A stretch of DNA of 64,000 nucleotides from Sphingopyxis fribergensis (GCF_000803645.1 NZ_CP009122.1:2084501-2148500), one strand, 5' to 3'; counted from the first letter of the stretch, positions 27,741 through 36,659 are shown. Numbers and translations are program-made. The notes: generated by a model not told the origin, from the sequence alone.

Positions 27741-29339
27741 TCGGCTGGCGCCGGGCGACGGGTTATCGTTAGCGAAGTCGAGTATCCCCATCAACGACCC
27801 GTGAAGGGTAGCATGAATTTCGCCGCGCTTCGCGCCGGGATGCAGCACGATCTTACCAACGAGCGAGCGAATGTCGGACGAAGCATCGAGCCGCGTTTCA
27901 GGGTCCGCAAGTGTTGCAGTCAGCCGTTCTACCTTGCGCTTGTAGATTTCGGCGATGCCGGGATGGATGTCTGGAACATCCTGCGGCGCCTCGGCAAGGC
28001 GCGCGGTGATTTCGGCTTTTTCGCGTTCCAGTTCGGCCATGCGCGCCTTCATAGCGGGCTGGTATAGCCCGTCCTCGATCGCAGCCATGATCCCCGCGAC
28101 GGCCTTGTCGATCTTCGCGAGTGCGCGGCGATCGGTATCGGCCTCAATCCGCCGCTCGCGGTTCTCGCGGTTGATGTGCGCCGTATAGGCTGCGACAGCC
28201 GCCTCGATCTTGTCCGCCGACACGAGCCGGTCGGTCATTCCTGCCAGCGCCCTTCGCTCCAATACCTCGCGCCGGATCGTCCGACCGTTGGTGCAGGCAC
28301 GACCGCGATGATGACCTGCGCAGCCGTAGCGGTCTCCTACGACGATCGCATAGACACGGCCGCAGACACCGCATTCGAGGAGTCCCGAGAGCAGATAGGC
28401 GGGCCGACGAGCACCATGCAGCGCGCGCGCCTGTGCGGCTTCCTTGATCCCGGCATGACGCGCGGCAAGCGTCGCCTGCTGGCGCTTGACTGCTGCCCAG
28501 AGGTCGTCGCTGACGATGCGAAGCTCTGGAGCCGCGTTCCGCACCCATTCGACTTCGGGGTTAAGGCGCATCACGCTCTTGCCGGTGCTCGGGTCTTTGA
28601 CCGAATGCTTGTGGTTCCACACACGGACACCGACATAAAGCTCGTTGTTGAGGATGCCGGTCCCTCGGCGAATATCGCCGCGGATGCTGGTATCGCGCCA
28701 CGCCTTGCCCGCTGGCCCCGATATGCCATCGGCATTGAGGTCGCGAGCAATCGCGATCGGGCTCTTGCCGGTCGCGAACTCGCGGAAGATGCGCTCGACA
28801 ATCAGCGCTTCGGCGGGATCGATCTCGCGCTCGCCGCGCACCAGCTCGCCTTCGCTCGAAAGGCGGCGGATCATGCGATAGCCATAGCCGACCGCTCCCG
28901 CCGAGAAGCCCTTCTCGACGCGCCCGCGCAGACCGCGATGCGTTTTCTTCGCAAGGTCTTTGAGGAACAGCGCGTTCATCGTGCCCTTGAGCCCCACATG
29001 AAGCTCACTGATCTCGCCTTCAGCGAGCGTGAACAGCGGCACCCGCGCAAACTGCAAATGCTTGAACAGTGTCGCCACATCGGCCTGATCACGCGACACG
29101 CGGTCGAGCGCCTCGGCGAGGACGATATCGAACTTGCCCGCCTGCGCGTCGGCGAGCAGCCGCTGGATGCCGGGACGCAGGATCATGCTCGCCCCCGAGA
29201 TCGCGGCATCCTCATAGACGGCTTCGATCTGCCACCCTTCGCGCGCTGCGCGTTCGCGGCAGATGCGCTGCTGGTCTGCGATCGACGCCGAACTTTGTTG
29301 ATCGGAGGAATAGCGGCCATAGAGCGCGGCGCGGATCAT
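27705..29339 (-). CDS. Large serine recombinase (integrase) of the element
   Basis: This 544-residue protein has an N-terminal resolvase domain with YGRYSSDQQ holding the catalytic serine (residue about 10) and the arginines of EALDRVSRDQ. A recombinase domain and a zinc ribbon follow (CGVCGRVY, then YGCAGHHRGRACTN), and then a coiled-coil region near 390-450. The ATG at 29339 follows AAAGGAAG. The gene sits at the left edge of the element and reads outward through attL, so its last three codons and stop codon lie in chromosomal DNA. It should integrate and, with a helper, excise the element. Upstream lie a small gene and the AlpA-like gene. Confidence 0.93.
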   Translation of the reverse strand: MIRAALYGRYSSDQQSSASIADQQRICRERAAREGWQIEAVYEDAAISGASMILRPGIQRLLADAQAGKFDIVLAEALDRVSRDQADVATLFKHLQFARVPLFTLAEGEISELHVGLKGTMNALFLKDLAKKTHRGLRGRVEKGFSAGAVGYGYRMIRRLSSEGELVRGEREIDPAEALIVERIFREFATGKSPIAIARDLNADGISGPAGKAWRDTSIRGDIRRGTGILNNELYVGVRVWNHKHSVKDPSTGKSVMRLNPEVEWVRNAAPELRIVSDDLWAAVKRQQATLAARHAGIKEAAQARALHGARRPAYLLSGLLECGVCGRVYAIVVGDRYGCAGHHRGRACTNGRTIRREVLERRALAGMTDRLVSADKIEAAVAAYTAHINRENRERRIEADTDRRALAKIDKAVAGIMAAIEDGLYQPAMKARMAELEREKAEITARLAEAPQDVPDIHPGIAEIYKRKVERLTATLADPETRLDASSDIRSLVGKIVLHPGAKRGEIHATLHGSLMGILDFANDNPSPGASRVITSVASGSRE

Positions 29340-29446
29340 GACATCTTCCTTTGGAGTCGAGGCAAGCGGACACCGGCCCGCTTGCCCCACTATGACAGTC
29401 TCGCGCGCCATGCCCTTAGGGTCAACGCTCGCGGGCCTTCGCATAT

Positions 29447-29626
29447 TTACGGAAGATCATTGTCGTTGGCGGCTTTCCGCGCGCGAACATGCTCGCGTGC
29501 GATGTGCCGCCCGATCGCCTCTGCGATGCGCGTCAAGGCCGCGTCAACGGCGGCAGGAGCAAGTGCGGAAGCGTTATCATTCGCGGCCGTGAGCGGCCGC
29601 GAATGCGGCGCTGCGTCCTTTTTCAT
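29447..29626 (-). CDS. Unrecognised 59-residue protein between AlpA-like regulator and recombinase
   Basis: The ATG at 29626 overlaps the AlpA-like stop codon (ATGA), and the frame ends TAA at 29447. The product starts MKKDAAPHSRPL, is rich in alanine and asparagine (AANDN occurs twice), and has one amphipathic helix around LTRIAEAIGRHIAREHVRARK. The coupled start and the position directly before the recombinase suggest a helper role, for example in directing excision. I recognise no family, and function is inferred from position only. Confidence 0.6.
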   Translation of the reverse strand: MKKDAAPHSRPLTAANDNASALAPAAVDAALTRIAEAIGRHIAREHVRARKAANDNDLP

Positions 29627-29850
29627 ACCGGCCCATCGCCCATGGGCCGATTGTCATTTTCGGCGCGGTAGCCAGGCGGGTCGGCTATCCACCGATTGAT
29701 GGCCGACTCCCACCACCCCGCACCATGGACGCTGATCTGCACCTGCGCCGGGAAGGTGCCTTCGGCGATCTTACGATAGAGGGTGGAACGTGACAGTCCG
29801 GTACGATTGAGAACGGTCGGTAGGCGGATGATCCTTTCGGAGACGGGCAT
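29623..29850 (-). CDS. AlpA-family helix-turn-helix regulator
   Basis: This 75-residue protein has the AlpA pattern: RIIRLPTVLNRTGLSRSTLYRKIAEGTFP, a winged-helix DNA-binding start, then WWESAINRWI. AlpA proteins act as excisionase-like or activating factors next to integrases. It is translated together with the 59-residue protein and probably the recombinase further on. Three to four GTGCCAA motifs occur in its upstream region. Confidence 0.9.
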   Translation of the reverse strand: MPVSERIIRLPTVLNRTGLSRSTLYRKIAEGTFPAQVQISVHGAGWWESAINRWIADPPGYRAENDNRPMGDGPV

Positions 29851-29926
29851 GGCAATTACTCCATCGGCTGGCGTCGGTTGGGTTCCCCTGGGTGTAGAAT
29901 TGGCGATCCGAAAAAATCGCGCAAGA

Positions 29927-30067
29927 GTGCCAAAAATGGTGCCAACTGCCTCTATCGTGTCCCGTCGTTTCCTATTGTTTCTTGTTGTTTCCTGGCGTCC
30001 GATTCTTCGGACGAAATTAATTTCCCATGCTGTCCCAGCGAAGAGGTTTGGTGCCAAGGTTGGCACC
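29927..30067. promoter_or_regulatory. Repeated GTGCCAA motifs upstream of the AlpA-recombinase genes
   Basis: GTGCCAA occurs at 29927-29933, with GGTGCCAA at 29938-29945 and 30050-30057. The reverse complement TTGGCACC follows at 30060-30067, two bases after the last one. A repeated, partly palindromic motif upstream of a regulator gene suggests operator sites. The IS256 element starts 42 bases further upstream. Confidence 0.4.
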
Positions 30068-30155
30068 CCTCGACTGGACTTGCATCGCGGAATCGCGGAT
30101 TCGAATCGGTTAGCGTCCGCGCTCGTGGTGTAATTTCCGGTGTAGGCGATGGTGT

Positions 30156-30187
30156 ATTCCGGGGTGGGGCATGCCCCACCCCGGAAT
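30156..30187. repeat. 32-base perfect palindrome in the left end of the IS256 element
   Basis: The two 16-base halves centre on GCATGC; each half reads ATTCCGGGGTGGGGCA in its own direction. It lies between the left terminal repeat and the transposase start, with the stem ending 79 bases before the ATG. A likely role is to block readthrough from outside promoters or to hide the ribosome binding site. Confidence 0.75.
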
Positions 30188-30265
30188 GCGGCGTCGCTGG
30201 TGGCCACCGGGTTCATCGTTATGGTGGAGTTTGCACACTTCAACCGTGACGAAGAGGAGTTCCCG

Positions 30266-31480
30266 ATGACCGAGGACAGATTACTGATCGAAGAGCTGGC
30301 TGCAAAGGGCGGCCAACCGGATTTTTTGCGCACCATCGCCGAGAACGTGCTGCAGCTGATCATGGAGGCCGACGTTGATGGCCTGATCGGCGCGGGTCGC
30401 CACGAACGCAGCAGCGAGCGCGCGACCTGGCGCAACGGCTATCGCGACCGTTCGCTGGATACCCGGGTAGGCACGCTGAACCTGAAAATCCCCAAGCTGC
30501 GTGCTGGGTCCTATTTTCCGGGCTTCCTTGAGCCCCGCAAGATGGTCGAGAAAGCGCTGGTTGCGGTGATCCAGGAAGCGTGGATCGGCGGGGTCAGCAC
30601 CCGGCGGGTCGATGAACTCGTCCAGGCCATGGGCATGACCGGCATCTCCAAGTCCACCGTCTCCAAGCTTTGCAAGGACATTGACGAGCGCGTCCATGCC
30701 TTTCTGAAACGCCCGCTCACCGGCGAATGGCCGTATCTCTGGCTCGATGCCACCTATCTCAAGGTACGCGAAGGCGGGCGGATCATCAGCGTTGCCGCAA
30801 TAATCGCCATGGCCGTCAACACCGAGGGCCGGCGCGAGATCGTCGGCCTGCATATCGGCCCCTCGGAAGCGGAGGTCTTCTGGTCCGACTTCCTGAAGGA
30901 CCTTGTTCGGCGCGGTCTTACCGGCGTGAAGCTGGTCATCTCCGATGCTCACGAGGGCCTCAAGGGCGCGATCACCCGCGTCATGGGCGCCACCTGGCAG
31001 CGCTGCCGGGTGCACTTCATGCGCAATGCCCTGTCCTATGTGCCCAAGGGCCAGAACACTGTCGTCGCCGCCGCGATCCGCCAGGTCTTCCTGCAGCCCG
31101 ATCAGAAAAGCGCAACGCAGGTCTGGCGACAGGTCGCCGACCAGTTGCGCACCCGTTGGCCCAAGCTCGGCGCCTGCATGGACGAGGCCGAAACCGACGT
31201 GCTCGCCTACACCGGCTTCCCCACCCAGCACCGCACGAAGTTACACTCAACCAATCCGCTCGAGCGGCTCAACAAGGAGGTCAAGCGCCGCGCCGACGTC
31301 GTCGGAATCTTCCCGAACGAAGACAGCATCATCCGCCTCGTCGGGGCTGTGCTGATGGAGCAGAACGACGAGTGGCAGCTCCAGCACCGATACATGCAGA
31401 TCGAAGGCATGGCCGAACTCAACCAACCCATGATCGAGGAGGAAAATCAGCCCCTACACATCACCGCCAAAGCCGCCTGA
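30266..31480 (+). CDS. IS256-family transposase
   Basis: This 404-residue DDE transposase runs from ATG 30266, preceded by GAGGAG. The catalytic acids are visible in YLWLDATYLKV, VISDAHEGLKGA and NPLERLNKEVKRR. The mutator-type signature is intact, and there is no frameshift, so the element may be active. The reading frame extends upstream to 30149 through the palindrome, but that part is not expected to be translated. Confidence 0.93.
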   Translation: MTEDRLLIEELAAKGGQPDFLRTIAENVLQLIMEADVDGLIGAGRHERSSERATWRNGYRDRSLDTRVGTLNLKIPKLRAGSYFPGFLEPRKMVEKALVAVIQEAWIGGVSTRRVDELVQAMGMTGISKSTVSKLCKDIDERVHAFLKRPLTGEWPYLWLDATYLKVREGGRIISVAAIIAMAVNTEGRREIVGLHIGPSEAEVFWSDFLKDLVRRGLTGVKLVISDAHEGLKGAITRVMGATWQRCRVHFMRNALSYVPKGQNTVVAAAIRQVFLQPDQKSATQVWRQVADQLRTRWPKLGACMDEAETDVLAYTGFPTQHRTKLHSTNPLERLNKEVKRRADVVGIFPNEDSIIRLVGAVLMEQNDEWQLQHRYMQIEGMAELNQPMIEEENQPLHITAKAA

Positions 31481-31608
31481 CGATGGCCCACGGCCACAGC
31501 CGAAATTACACCACCTTGACGGACGCGACCTTCGAATCGCGTCCCGGCACTCGATGAATGTGCGTTGCTAGCTGCCTGTGACGTCGGTTGCGGGCTATCC
31601 GTCCAAAA

Positions 31609-33453
31609 CTACCGGGACACCCTCAAATGGCGCCGCGCCTGCAGCAACAACAACGGGCTGCGCTCCATAGCGCCGCCGTTCCTCGCCATCTCGTCGCCTT
31701 CGCCGTGACGATCACTGACGCGGGACAGCAGCCTGGGCCGACCCGAACCAAACAATCCACGGGCCACGGTAATCAGCGGCCGAATGCGGTCGGCTTCTTC
31801 AAACCTCATGGCAAACTGTTCCGCCTCGTCGAGCAAACGAAGGTCCACCAACAACTGCAATATCCTGAGATCGTCGCAGGGCCAATCGACGCATGGCTTA
31901 TCGGTGGTTTCAACCAGTTCCCGCGCAATCGCCGTACCCCGTTCATCTCCATTTGTGCCAACGGCTGCATCCAGAAGATATTTGCGATAGCCACAAATGT
32001 TCTTTCCGCGACTAAGGTTGATTTGCCCAAAGGATATGAGTGCCTCGGCCGAAGCTCCCTCCGAGGCGATCATCGCACCCCCTGCCAACTGAGGGCAATG
32101 ACTGGGATGTCCCCCCATCGGACGAGGCCCTTCGGGTAGGGCAAGGGCTCGCTCCAACGCGACCATGCGGCGCTCCATTGGAACTCCGGGAGTTCCGACC
32201 GCAATGCCCAGCCAGGCTTCGCGCTGTGTTTGTCCGGTCGAGATAGCTTCGATATTGCGTTCTACGGCAGCCACATCACCGAAACGCGCGAACCCAGAGG
32301 CAATGGCGGCGTAATAGGGATCTCGCTCCTTGCCCTGCGGCTTGCCGCGGCGGAGGGTTTCCTTGATCGAGCGAGTATCGGCGGAGCCTGCAAAAATTCT
32401 GGCAAGCTGCGAGTGCAGTACTCTCCAAGACGAAGCGTCAAGGCCGCCCGCCTTGTCCGCTTTCGTCAGCCCCAATGCTAGCGCCTGTCGGGCTCCTTCT
32501 TCTGCCGCCTTCGGATCACTTTGCCAAATCGTGTTCGAATAGAAGACGAGGCTCCTGAACGCGGCAATTTTGTTACCCCCTTGGATATCCACCATGCGGG
32601 GAAAATGCGGCACGACCCGATCAAGGGCGCCGTTTCGGTAGAGCATATGAAGGGCGTTCGATTGCTGGGCCGGAGTGCCTTTCGCAATTTCCCTGCTCAA
32701 CCGTTCTAGGTCCCGGTCGAGATAGCCGCTATATCCGCAGTTGATCGTCTGTCCGCGCGCCGACGCGCAAACAGACTCCGCGACCGTCTTCGCCAGATCG
32801 GTATTTCCGTGCTCTAGCAACCACGCCGCAAATCGGCCTCCTGTCGGTTGCCCTATCAGTACGTTATCGCCCGGAGGCATGGCCAAGAGTTGCCGCGCGC
32901 CACGTTCCAGCTCAGCGCTGAAAATGTCCGTACCCTCATAAATCTGCAACGTCTGCGAACGTATCGACCAAAGATAACTGGTTCGCGTCGGCGGTTCCCT
33001 AACGCTGGATTCCGCTTCGCTGATGATCCCAAGGCCTTCGGAAACATTCCCGGCGAGTCTCAAAAGAGCCCCGGCTTTGGCAAGAGCATCGGGACGTTTA
33101 TGCTGCCGGGCTTTGCTGGCCCACCGTCGCGAGAGTTCGACCGTGCAATCGTTCAACCCTGTTCGATGCGCGGTCATCGCGAGGCGCTCTAAATTCTCGG
33201 TCTGGGAAGCCTCATGACCCGAGAGGATTTCCGATGCATCGTCGCAGCGCTTAATTTCAAGGTAAAATGAAGCGATAGTTTCCTGATCGATTGCTCGTCG
33301 TGGACCACTTGGCGGCAAAAGTGCGATGGCCTTGGCAATAAGGGTATCGGCCCGCGCGGCGGTCGCGTCGTTGGAGAGCGATGCGGCTGAAGCGGGCATA
33401 CTGAAACTAAGGGCGGCAAGGGACGCTGTGATGAGAGAATAGAGCCTTGCCAC
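31609..33453 (-). CDS. Secreted helical-repeat (TPR-like) protein of unknown function
   Basis: The product has about 614 residues from GTG 33453, which follows AAAGGGGG. A signal peptide (LYSLITASLAALSFSMPASA) is followed by a long helical protein with repeated alanine/leucine helix pairs, consistent with TPR-like superhelices. It has scattered cysteines and no catalytic motif. The last roughly 35 codons lie in a 68-base sequence that recurs just upstream of the gene, so the C-terminus may be an insertion artefact. It is a cargo gene with no recognised family. Confidence 0.6.
   Translation of the reverse strand: MARLYSLITASLAALSFSMPASAASLSNDATAARADTLIAKAIALLPPSGPRRAIDQETIASFYLEIKRCDDASEILSGHEASQTENLERLAMTAHRTGLNDCTVELSRRWASKARQHKRPDALAKAGALLRLAGNVSEGLGIISEAESSVREPPTRTSYLWSIRSQTLQIYEGTDIFSAELERGARQLLAMPPGDNVLIGQPTGGRFAAWLLEHGNTDLAKTVAESVCASARGQTINCGYSGYLDRDLERLSREIAKGTPAQQSNALHMLYRNGALDRVVPHFPRMVDIQGGNKIAAFRSLVFYSNTIWQSDPKAAEEGARQALALGLTKADKAGGLDASSWRVLHSQLARIFAGSADTRSIKETLRRGKPQGKERDPYYAAIASGFARFGDVAAVERNIEAISTGQTQREAWLGIAVGTPGVPMERRMVALERALALPEGPRPMGGHPSHCPQLAGGAMIASEGASAEALISFGQINLSRGKNICGYRKYLLDAAVGTNGDERGTAIARELVETTDKPCVDWPCDDLRILQLLVDLRLLDEAEQFAMRFEEADRIRPLITVARGLFGSGRPRLLSRVSDRHGEGDEMARNGGAMERSPLLLLQARRHLRVSR
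31657..31724. repeat. Direct repeat, copy A (matches 33550-33617)
   Basis: The two 68-base stretches match at 57 positions (about 84%) without gaps, in the same orientation, both starting GCTGCGCTCC and ending GACGCGGG. They bracket the secreted helical-repeat gene. Confidence 0.75.
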
Positions 33454-33862
33454 GCTGTTCGCCCCCTTTTTGGTATCCTGATGCGAGAAATAACGGACGA
33501 TGATTAACAAGGGGCGTAGGTCCCGCCTGTGGCGGCCGCGCTCTATTTCGCTGCGCTCCACCGAGCCGCCGCTGCGCATCGTCTCGTCGGCTTCGCCGTG
33601 ACGATCGCTGACGCGGGGCCGGAGCCTGACTCCGGCCCGAAGGTCATCGCGCTAACGCGCGCTGGCGTTGGCCTCCGGCCGTGCGGGGTGGTCGTCGCTC
33701 TCCTCTGAGGCCCGCCCGGCAGGGCGCAACCCCTGCGGGGTCCTCCATTGCATTTCGGCCTGCGGTGCGCCCTGCCTTGGTGGCGGGCCTCTCCGGCCGC
33801 TCTCGCCGCCCACCCCGCTCAGCCGGGGCTGCGGTGGTTTGGAAGAGCAAAGGAGAGACATC
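33454..33862. other. Intergenic region between the secreted protein gene and parB
   Basis: Divergent starts flank this 409-base stretch, so it should hold promoters for both. It contains repeat copy B, the 33616-33638 hairpin and a GC-rich region before parB. No gene is supported. The reading frames through it start well before the ribosome binding site at 33849 and have low-complexity product sequences. Confidence 0.4.
33550..33617. repeat. Direct repeat, copy B (matches 31657-31724)
   Basis: This is the second copy of the 68-base repeat. It lies between the start of the secreted protein gene and parB. A perfect 9-bp hairpin (GGGCCGGAG / CTCCGGCCC, 33616-33638) overlaps its end. Confidence 0.75.
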
Positions 33863-35617
33863 ATGGAACTCAAGCATATCGACATCGCCAACCTCTCGGT
33901 TTCGTCCGCCAACATGCGCGGTGTCGCCAAGAAGCCGGACCTTATCAACATTCTGCCGTCCGTCCGGGCGCGCGGCATCCTTGTACCGCTGATCGTCCGA
34001 CCGGGAGCGGAAGACGGTGGCTATGAGATCGTCGCGGGCAAACGGCGCTATCATGCGGCGCTCGCCGTCGCCGAAGAACAGGACGGCATCGACCCGCTGC
34101 CCTGTGCGGTCATGGAAGCCGGGGACGACGCGGCGGCGCTCGAAGCTTCGCTGATCGAGAACATCGCCCGTCTGGACCCCGACGAGGTGAACCGCTGCGA
34201 AGGGTTCACCCGACTTGTCCGCGAAGGCCGGAGCGTCGAGGCGATCGGCCTGACCTTCGGGCTGACCAGCTTGCAGGTCAAGCGGACCCTCGCCATCGGC
34301 AATCTGCTGCCTCGCATTCGCAACCTCTATCGGGCCGAGAAGATCGATGTCGTCACCATGCGGCATCTGACCCTCGCATCGAAAGCGCAGCAGCGCGAGT
34401 GGCTGGCATTGGTCGATTGTCCCGAGAAGCACGCCCCCACGGGTGCGCAGTTGAAGGCGTGGTTATTCGGCGGCAGCGCGATAGAGGCCAAGGTCGCGTT
34501 GTTCGACCTTGCCGATTACAAAGGCGAGATCATTTCCGACCTGTTCGGCGAGGACCGCTATTTTGCCATTGCGGACGATTTCTGGACGGCGCAGATGATG
34601 GCGGTCGAGGATAAGGCAGACGCCTATCGCGAGGCGGGATGGTCCGGGATCGTCGTCATGGAGCGCGGCGCCTATTTCAATTCGTGGGAGCATGACCGTT
34701 GCCCCAAGAAGAAGGGCGGCAAGGTCTTCGTGTCGGTCAGCCATCGCGGCGAGATCGCCTTCCACGAGGGCTTTATCACTATGAAGGAAGCGCGGCAGCG
34801 CGCCAAGGGCGAGCCGGGTGCTGACACGTCCAAGCCGATGCGTCCCGAGGTTAGTGCCGCACTGGGCAACTATATCGATCTCCACCGCCATGCCGCCGTG
34901 CGCGCGTCGTTGCTGTCCGAACCGGGCGTTGCGTTGCGCATGATGGTGGCCCATGCCATCGTCGGTTCGCCGCTGTGGCGGGTTGATGTCGAGAAGCAGC
35001 GCGCGGCGAGCGATGCCATCGCCGAGAGCGTCGAAGTGTCGGCAAGCGAGGTAGCGTTCGATGTGAAGCGCCGGGAGGTTCTGGCCCTGCTCGGCTTCGA
35101 TCCAGAGACGCCGACTGTGGTTGGTGGTTATGACGGCGATCACGGCGTTGCGGGGCTGTTCGTCCGCTTGGCTGCGCTGTCCGATGGCGATGTCATGAGC
35201 ATCCTTCCCGTCGTCATGGGTGAGACGCTGGCCGTCGGCAGCGCCGAGGTCGATATGCTGGGTCAGCTGCTCGGCACCGATATGCGGACGAGCTGGCAGG
35301 ACGACGCAGTGTTGCCCGACCTGATCCGCGACAAGCCGTTGCTTACCGCCATCGTCGGCGAGGTTGCGGGTGCCGATGTGGCAGAAGCCAATGCCGGGGC
35401 GACCGCCAAGGTGCAGCGCGGCATCCTCGTTGATTGTCTCACCGGCAGTCATGGCCGCGAAAAGGTCGAGGGCTGGCTTCCCCGCTGGTTTGCCTTTCCG
35501 CCGACCGGCTACACGGAGCGGGGTGGCATCGGCTGCGTCGAGCGGAGCGAACGCATTGCCCTGCTGTTCGTCCCGGCGGAGGCCGAGGAGGAACCGGAGA
35601 TGCGCGAAGCGGCGTGA
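33863..35617 (+). CDS. ParB/RepB-like partition protein of integrative elements
   Basis: This 584-residue protein runs from ATG 33863 with AAGGAGA upstream at 33849-33855. The N-terminal ParB/Srx domain is visible as VSSANMRGVAKKP, GILVPLIVRPG, YEIVAGKRRYHAAL and ALEASLIENIARLDPDE. A helix-turn-helix with QVKRTLAIGNLLP follows. The C-terminal 350 residues are of the kind seen in ParB-like proteins of plasmids and ICEs. It probably aids maintenance of the excised circle. There is no parA neighbour. Confidence 0.88.
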   Translation: MELKHIDIANLSVSSANMRGVAKKPDLINILPSVRARGILVPLIVRPGAEDGGYEIVAGKRRYHAALAVAEEQDGIDPLPCAVMEAGDDAAALEASLIENIARLDPDEVNRCEGFTRLVREGRSVEAIGLTFGLTSLQVKRTLAIGNLLPRIRNLYRAEKIDVVTMRHLTLASKAQQREWLALVDCPEKHAPTGAQLKAWLFGGSAIEAKVALFDLADYKGEIISDLFGEDRYFAIADDFWTAQMMAVEDKADAYREAGWSGIVVMERGAYFNSWEHDRCPKKKGGKVFVSVSHRGEIAFHEGFITMKEARQRAKGEPGADTSKPMRPEVSAALGNYIDLHRHAAVRASLLSEPGVALRMMVAHAIVGSPLWRVDVEKQRAASDAIAESVEVSASEVAFDVKRREVLALLGFDPETPTVVGGYDGDHGVAGLFVRLAALSDGDVMSILPVVMGETLAVGSAEVDMLGQLLGTDMRTSWQDDAVLPDLIRDKPLLTAIVGEVAGADVAEANAGATAKVQRGILVDCLTGSHGREKVEGWLPRWFAFPPTGYTERGGIGCVERSERIALLFVPAEAEEEPEMREAA

Positions 35618-35635
35618 TCCTTCTGCAATCATCCT

Positions 35636-35671
35636 TGGGGGAGCGGCTTCACCCGCTCCCCCCAAATTTTT
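35636..35671 (+). terminator. Rho-independent terminator after parB
   Basis: GGGGGAGCGG (35637-35646) pairs perfectly with CCGCTCCCCC (35653-35662) across a six-base loop, followed by TTTTT at 35667-35671. Confidence 0.85.
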
Positions 35672-35741
35672 GGCCCGGCGCAAAGCGCCGGGCATTCTGT
35701 CCTTGCCAAAGCGGGCGAACTTCCCGAAGATTCTCGGACAC

Positions 35742-36659
35742 ATGCGAACAGACGTCGATCACCTTCCTGCCGCGAAGCAGCGCGAGCTTGAACGCATCGT
35801 CGAGATATTGTTCGACGAGTTCGGGCAGGCGACCGAAAATGCGACCGGGCGCCGCAAGGGCGCCCGCATCCTGAAAATCATCTTGTTCGGCAGCCACGCG
35901 CGCGGCGATTGGGTCGATGCGCCATTGTCGGCGAACCAGTATAAATCCGACTATGATATTCTCGTCCTCGTCAGCCAGAAGGAGCTGACCGACCGCGCCG
36001 CCTATTGGGCCAAAGCCGAGGAGCGGTTGATCCGCGCCTATACGATCGAGAAGACGCTGCGCACCCCGGTCAATTTCATCGTCCATTCGTTGCACGAAGT
36101 GAACGACGGGCTGGCACATGGTCGCGTCTTTTTCATGGAGGTCGCGAAGGATGGAGTCGCGATTTACGAAGCGGATGACCGTGAACTGGCAACGCCGAAG
36201 CCCAAGACGCCGAAGCAGGCTCTCGACGCGGCAAGAGAGTATTTTGAAGAGTGGATGCCCAATGGCGCGGCCTTCCTGAAAGGCTTTCAATTCTATCTGT
36301 CAGACGGCGATCGAAAACGTGCAGCGTTCCTATTGCACCAAGCTACCGAAAGTCTCTATCAAGGTTTGCTCCTGACGCTGACATATTACACGCCTTACAA
36401 CCACAATATCGCCTTCCTGCGCTCGCTCGCAGAAGGGCTTGATCGCCGCCTCTATGGCATCTGGCCGGAAGACACCCACCGCGAGCGTGCGATGTTCCAG
36501 AAGCTAAAGGAAGCCTACACCAAGGCGAGATATTCCAAACACTACCGGATCAGCGAAGAGGAGCTCAACTGGCTCGGCGCGCGCGTCGAGGAATTGGGTC
36601 GCGTCGTTCATCTGGTCTGTTCGGAGCGCATCGCCGAACTCGAAAAGGCCCGGGGTTAG
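35742..36659 (+). CDS. MNT-HEPN fusion protein (nucleotidyltransferase plus HEPN domain)
   Basis: This is a fusion of 305 residues. Residues about 25-130 form a minimal nucleotidyltransferase domain with GSHARGDWVDAP and SDYDILVLVS, which provide the metal-binding acids. Residues about 165-300 form a helical HEPN domain. MNT and HEPN proteins are often toxin-antitoxin pairs in which the MNT part adds AMP to the HEPN ribonuclease. Here both are in one chain, with no clear Rx4-6H motif in the HEPN part, so activity is uncertain. A decayed relative lies at the other end of the element. Confidence 0.82.
   Translation: MRTDVDHLPAAKQRELERIVEILFDEFGQATENATGRRKGARILKIILFGSHARGDWVDAPLSANQYKSDYDILVLVSQKELTDRAAYWAKAEERLIRAYTIEKTLRTPVNFIVHSLHEVNDGLAHGRVFFMEVAKDGVAIYEADDRELATPKPKTPKQALDAAREYFEEWMPNGAAFLKGFQFYLSDGDRKRAAFLLHQATESLYQGLLLTLTYYTPYNHNIAFLRSLAEGLDRRLYGIWPEDTHRERAMFQKLKEAYTKARYSKHYRISEEELNWLGARVEELGRVVHLVCSERIAELEKARG

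Larger units (their letters stand above)
30109..31530 (+). mobile_element. IS256-family insertion sequence
   Basis: The ends are imperfect inverted repeats: both contain GCGTCCG near the tip and GTGGTGTAATTTC further in (30125-30137 and the complement at 31502-31514). A 9-base direct repeat, TTCGAATCG, flanks the element at 30100-30108 and 31531-31539. That length is normal for IS256 insertions and shows a simple, undisturbed insertion. Confidence 0.85.

Noticed and set aside
30156..30187. The long palindrome as a rho-independent terminator
   Set aside because: It has no T run on either side and sits inside the IS left end before the transposase start; a shield role fits better.
30090..31550. 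TTCGAATC with following CCCGGCACT resembling a tRNA T-arm, which might have been a tRNA integration site
   Set aside because: With the IS256 removed, the flanks do not make a T stem or an acceptor stem, and the upstream half shows no D-arm. The short match is also the IS256 target duplication.
33668..33862. Extended start of the ParB-like gene
   Set aside because: The extra product is cysteine/glycine/arginine-rich and lies before a good ribosome binding site at 33849-33855.
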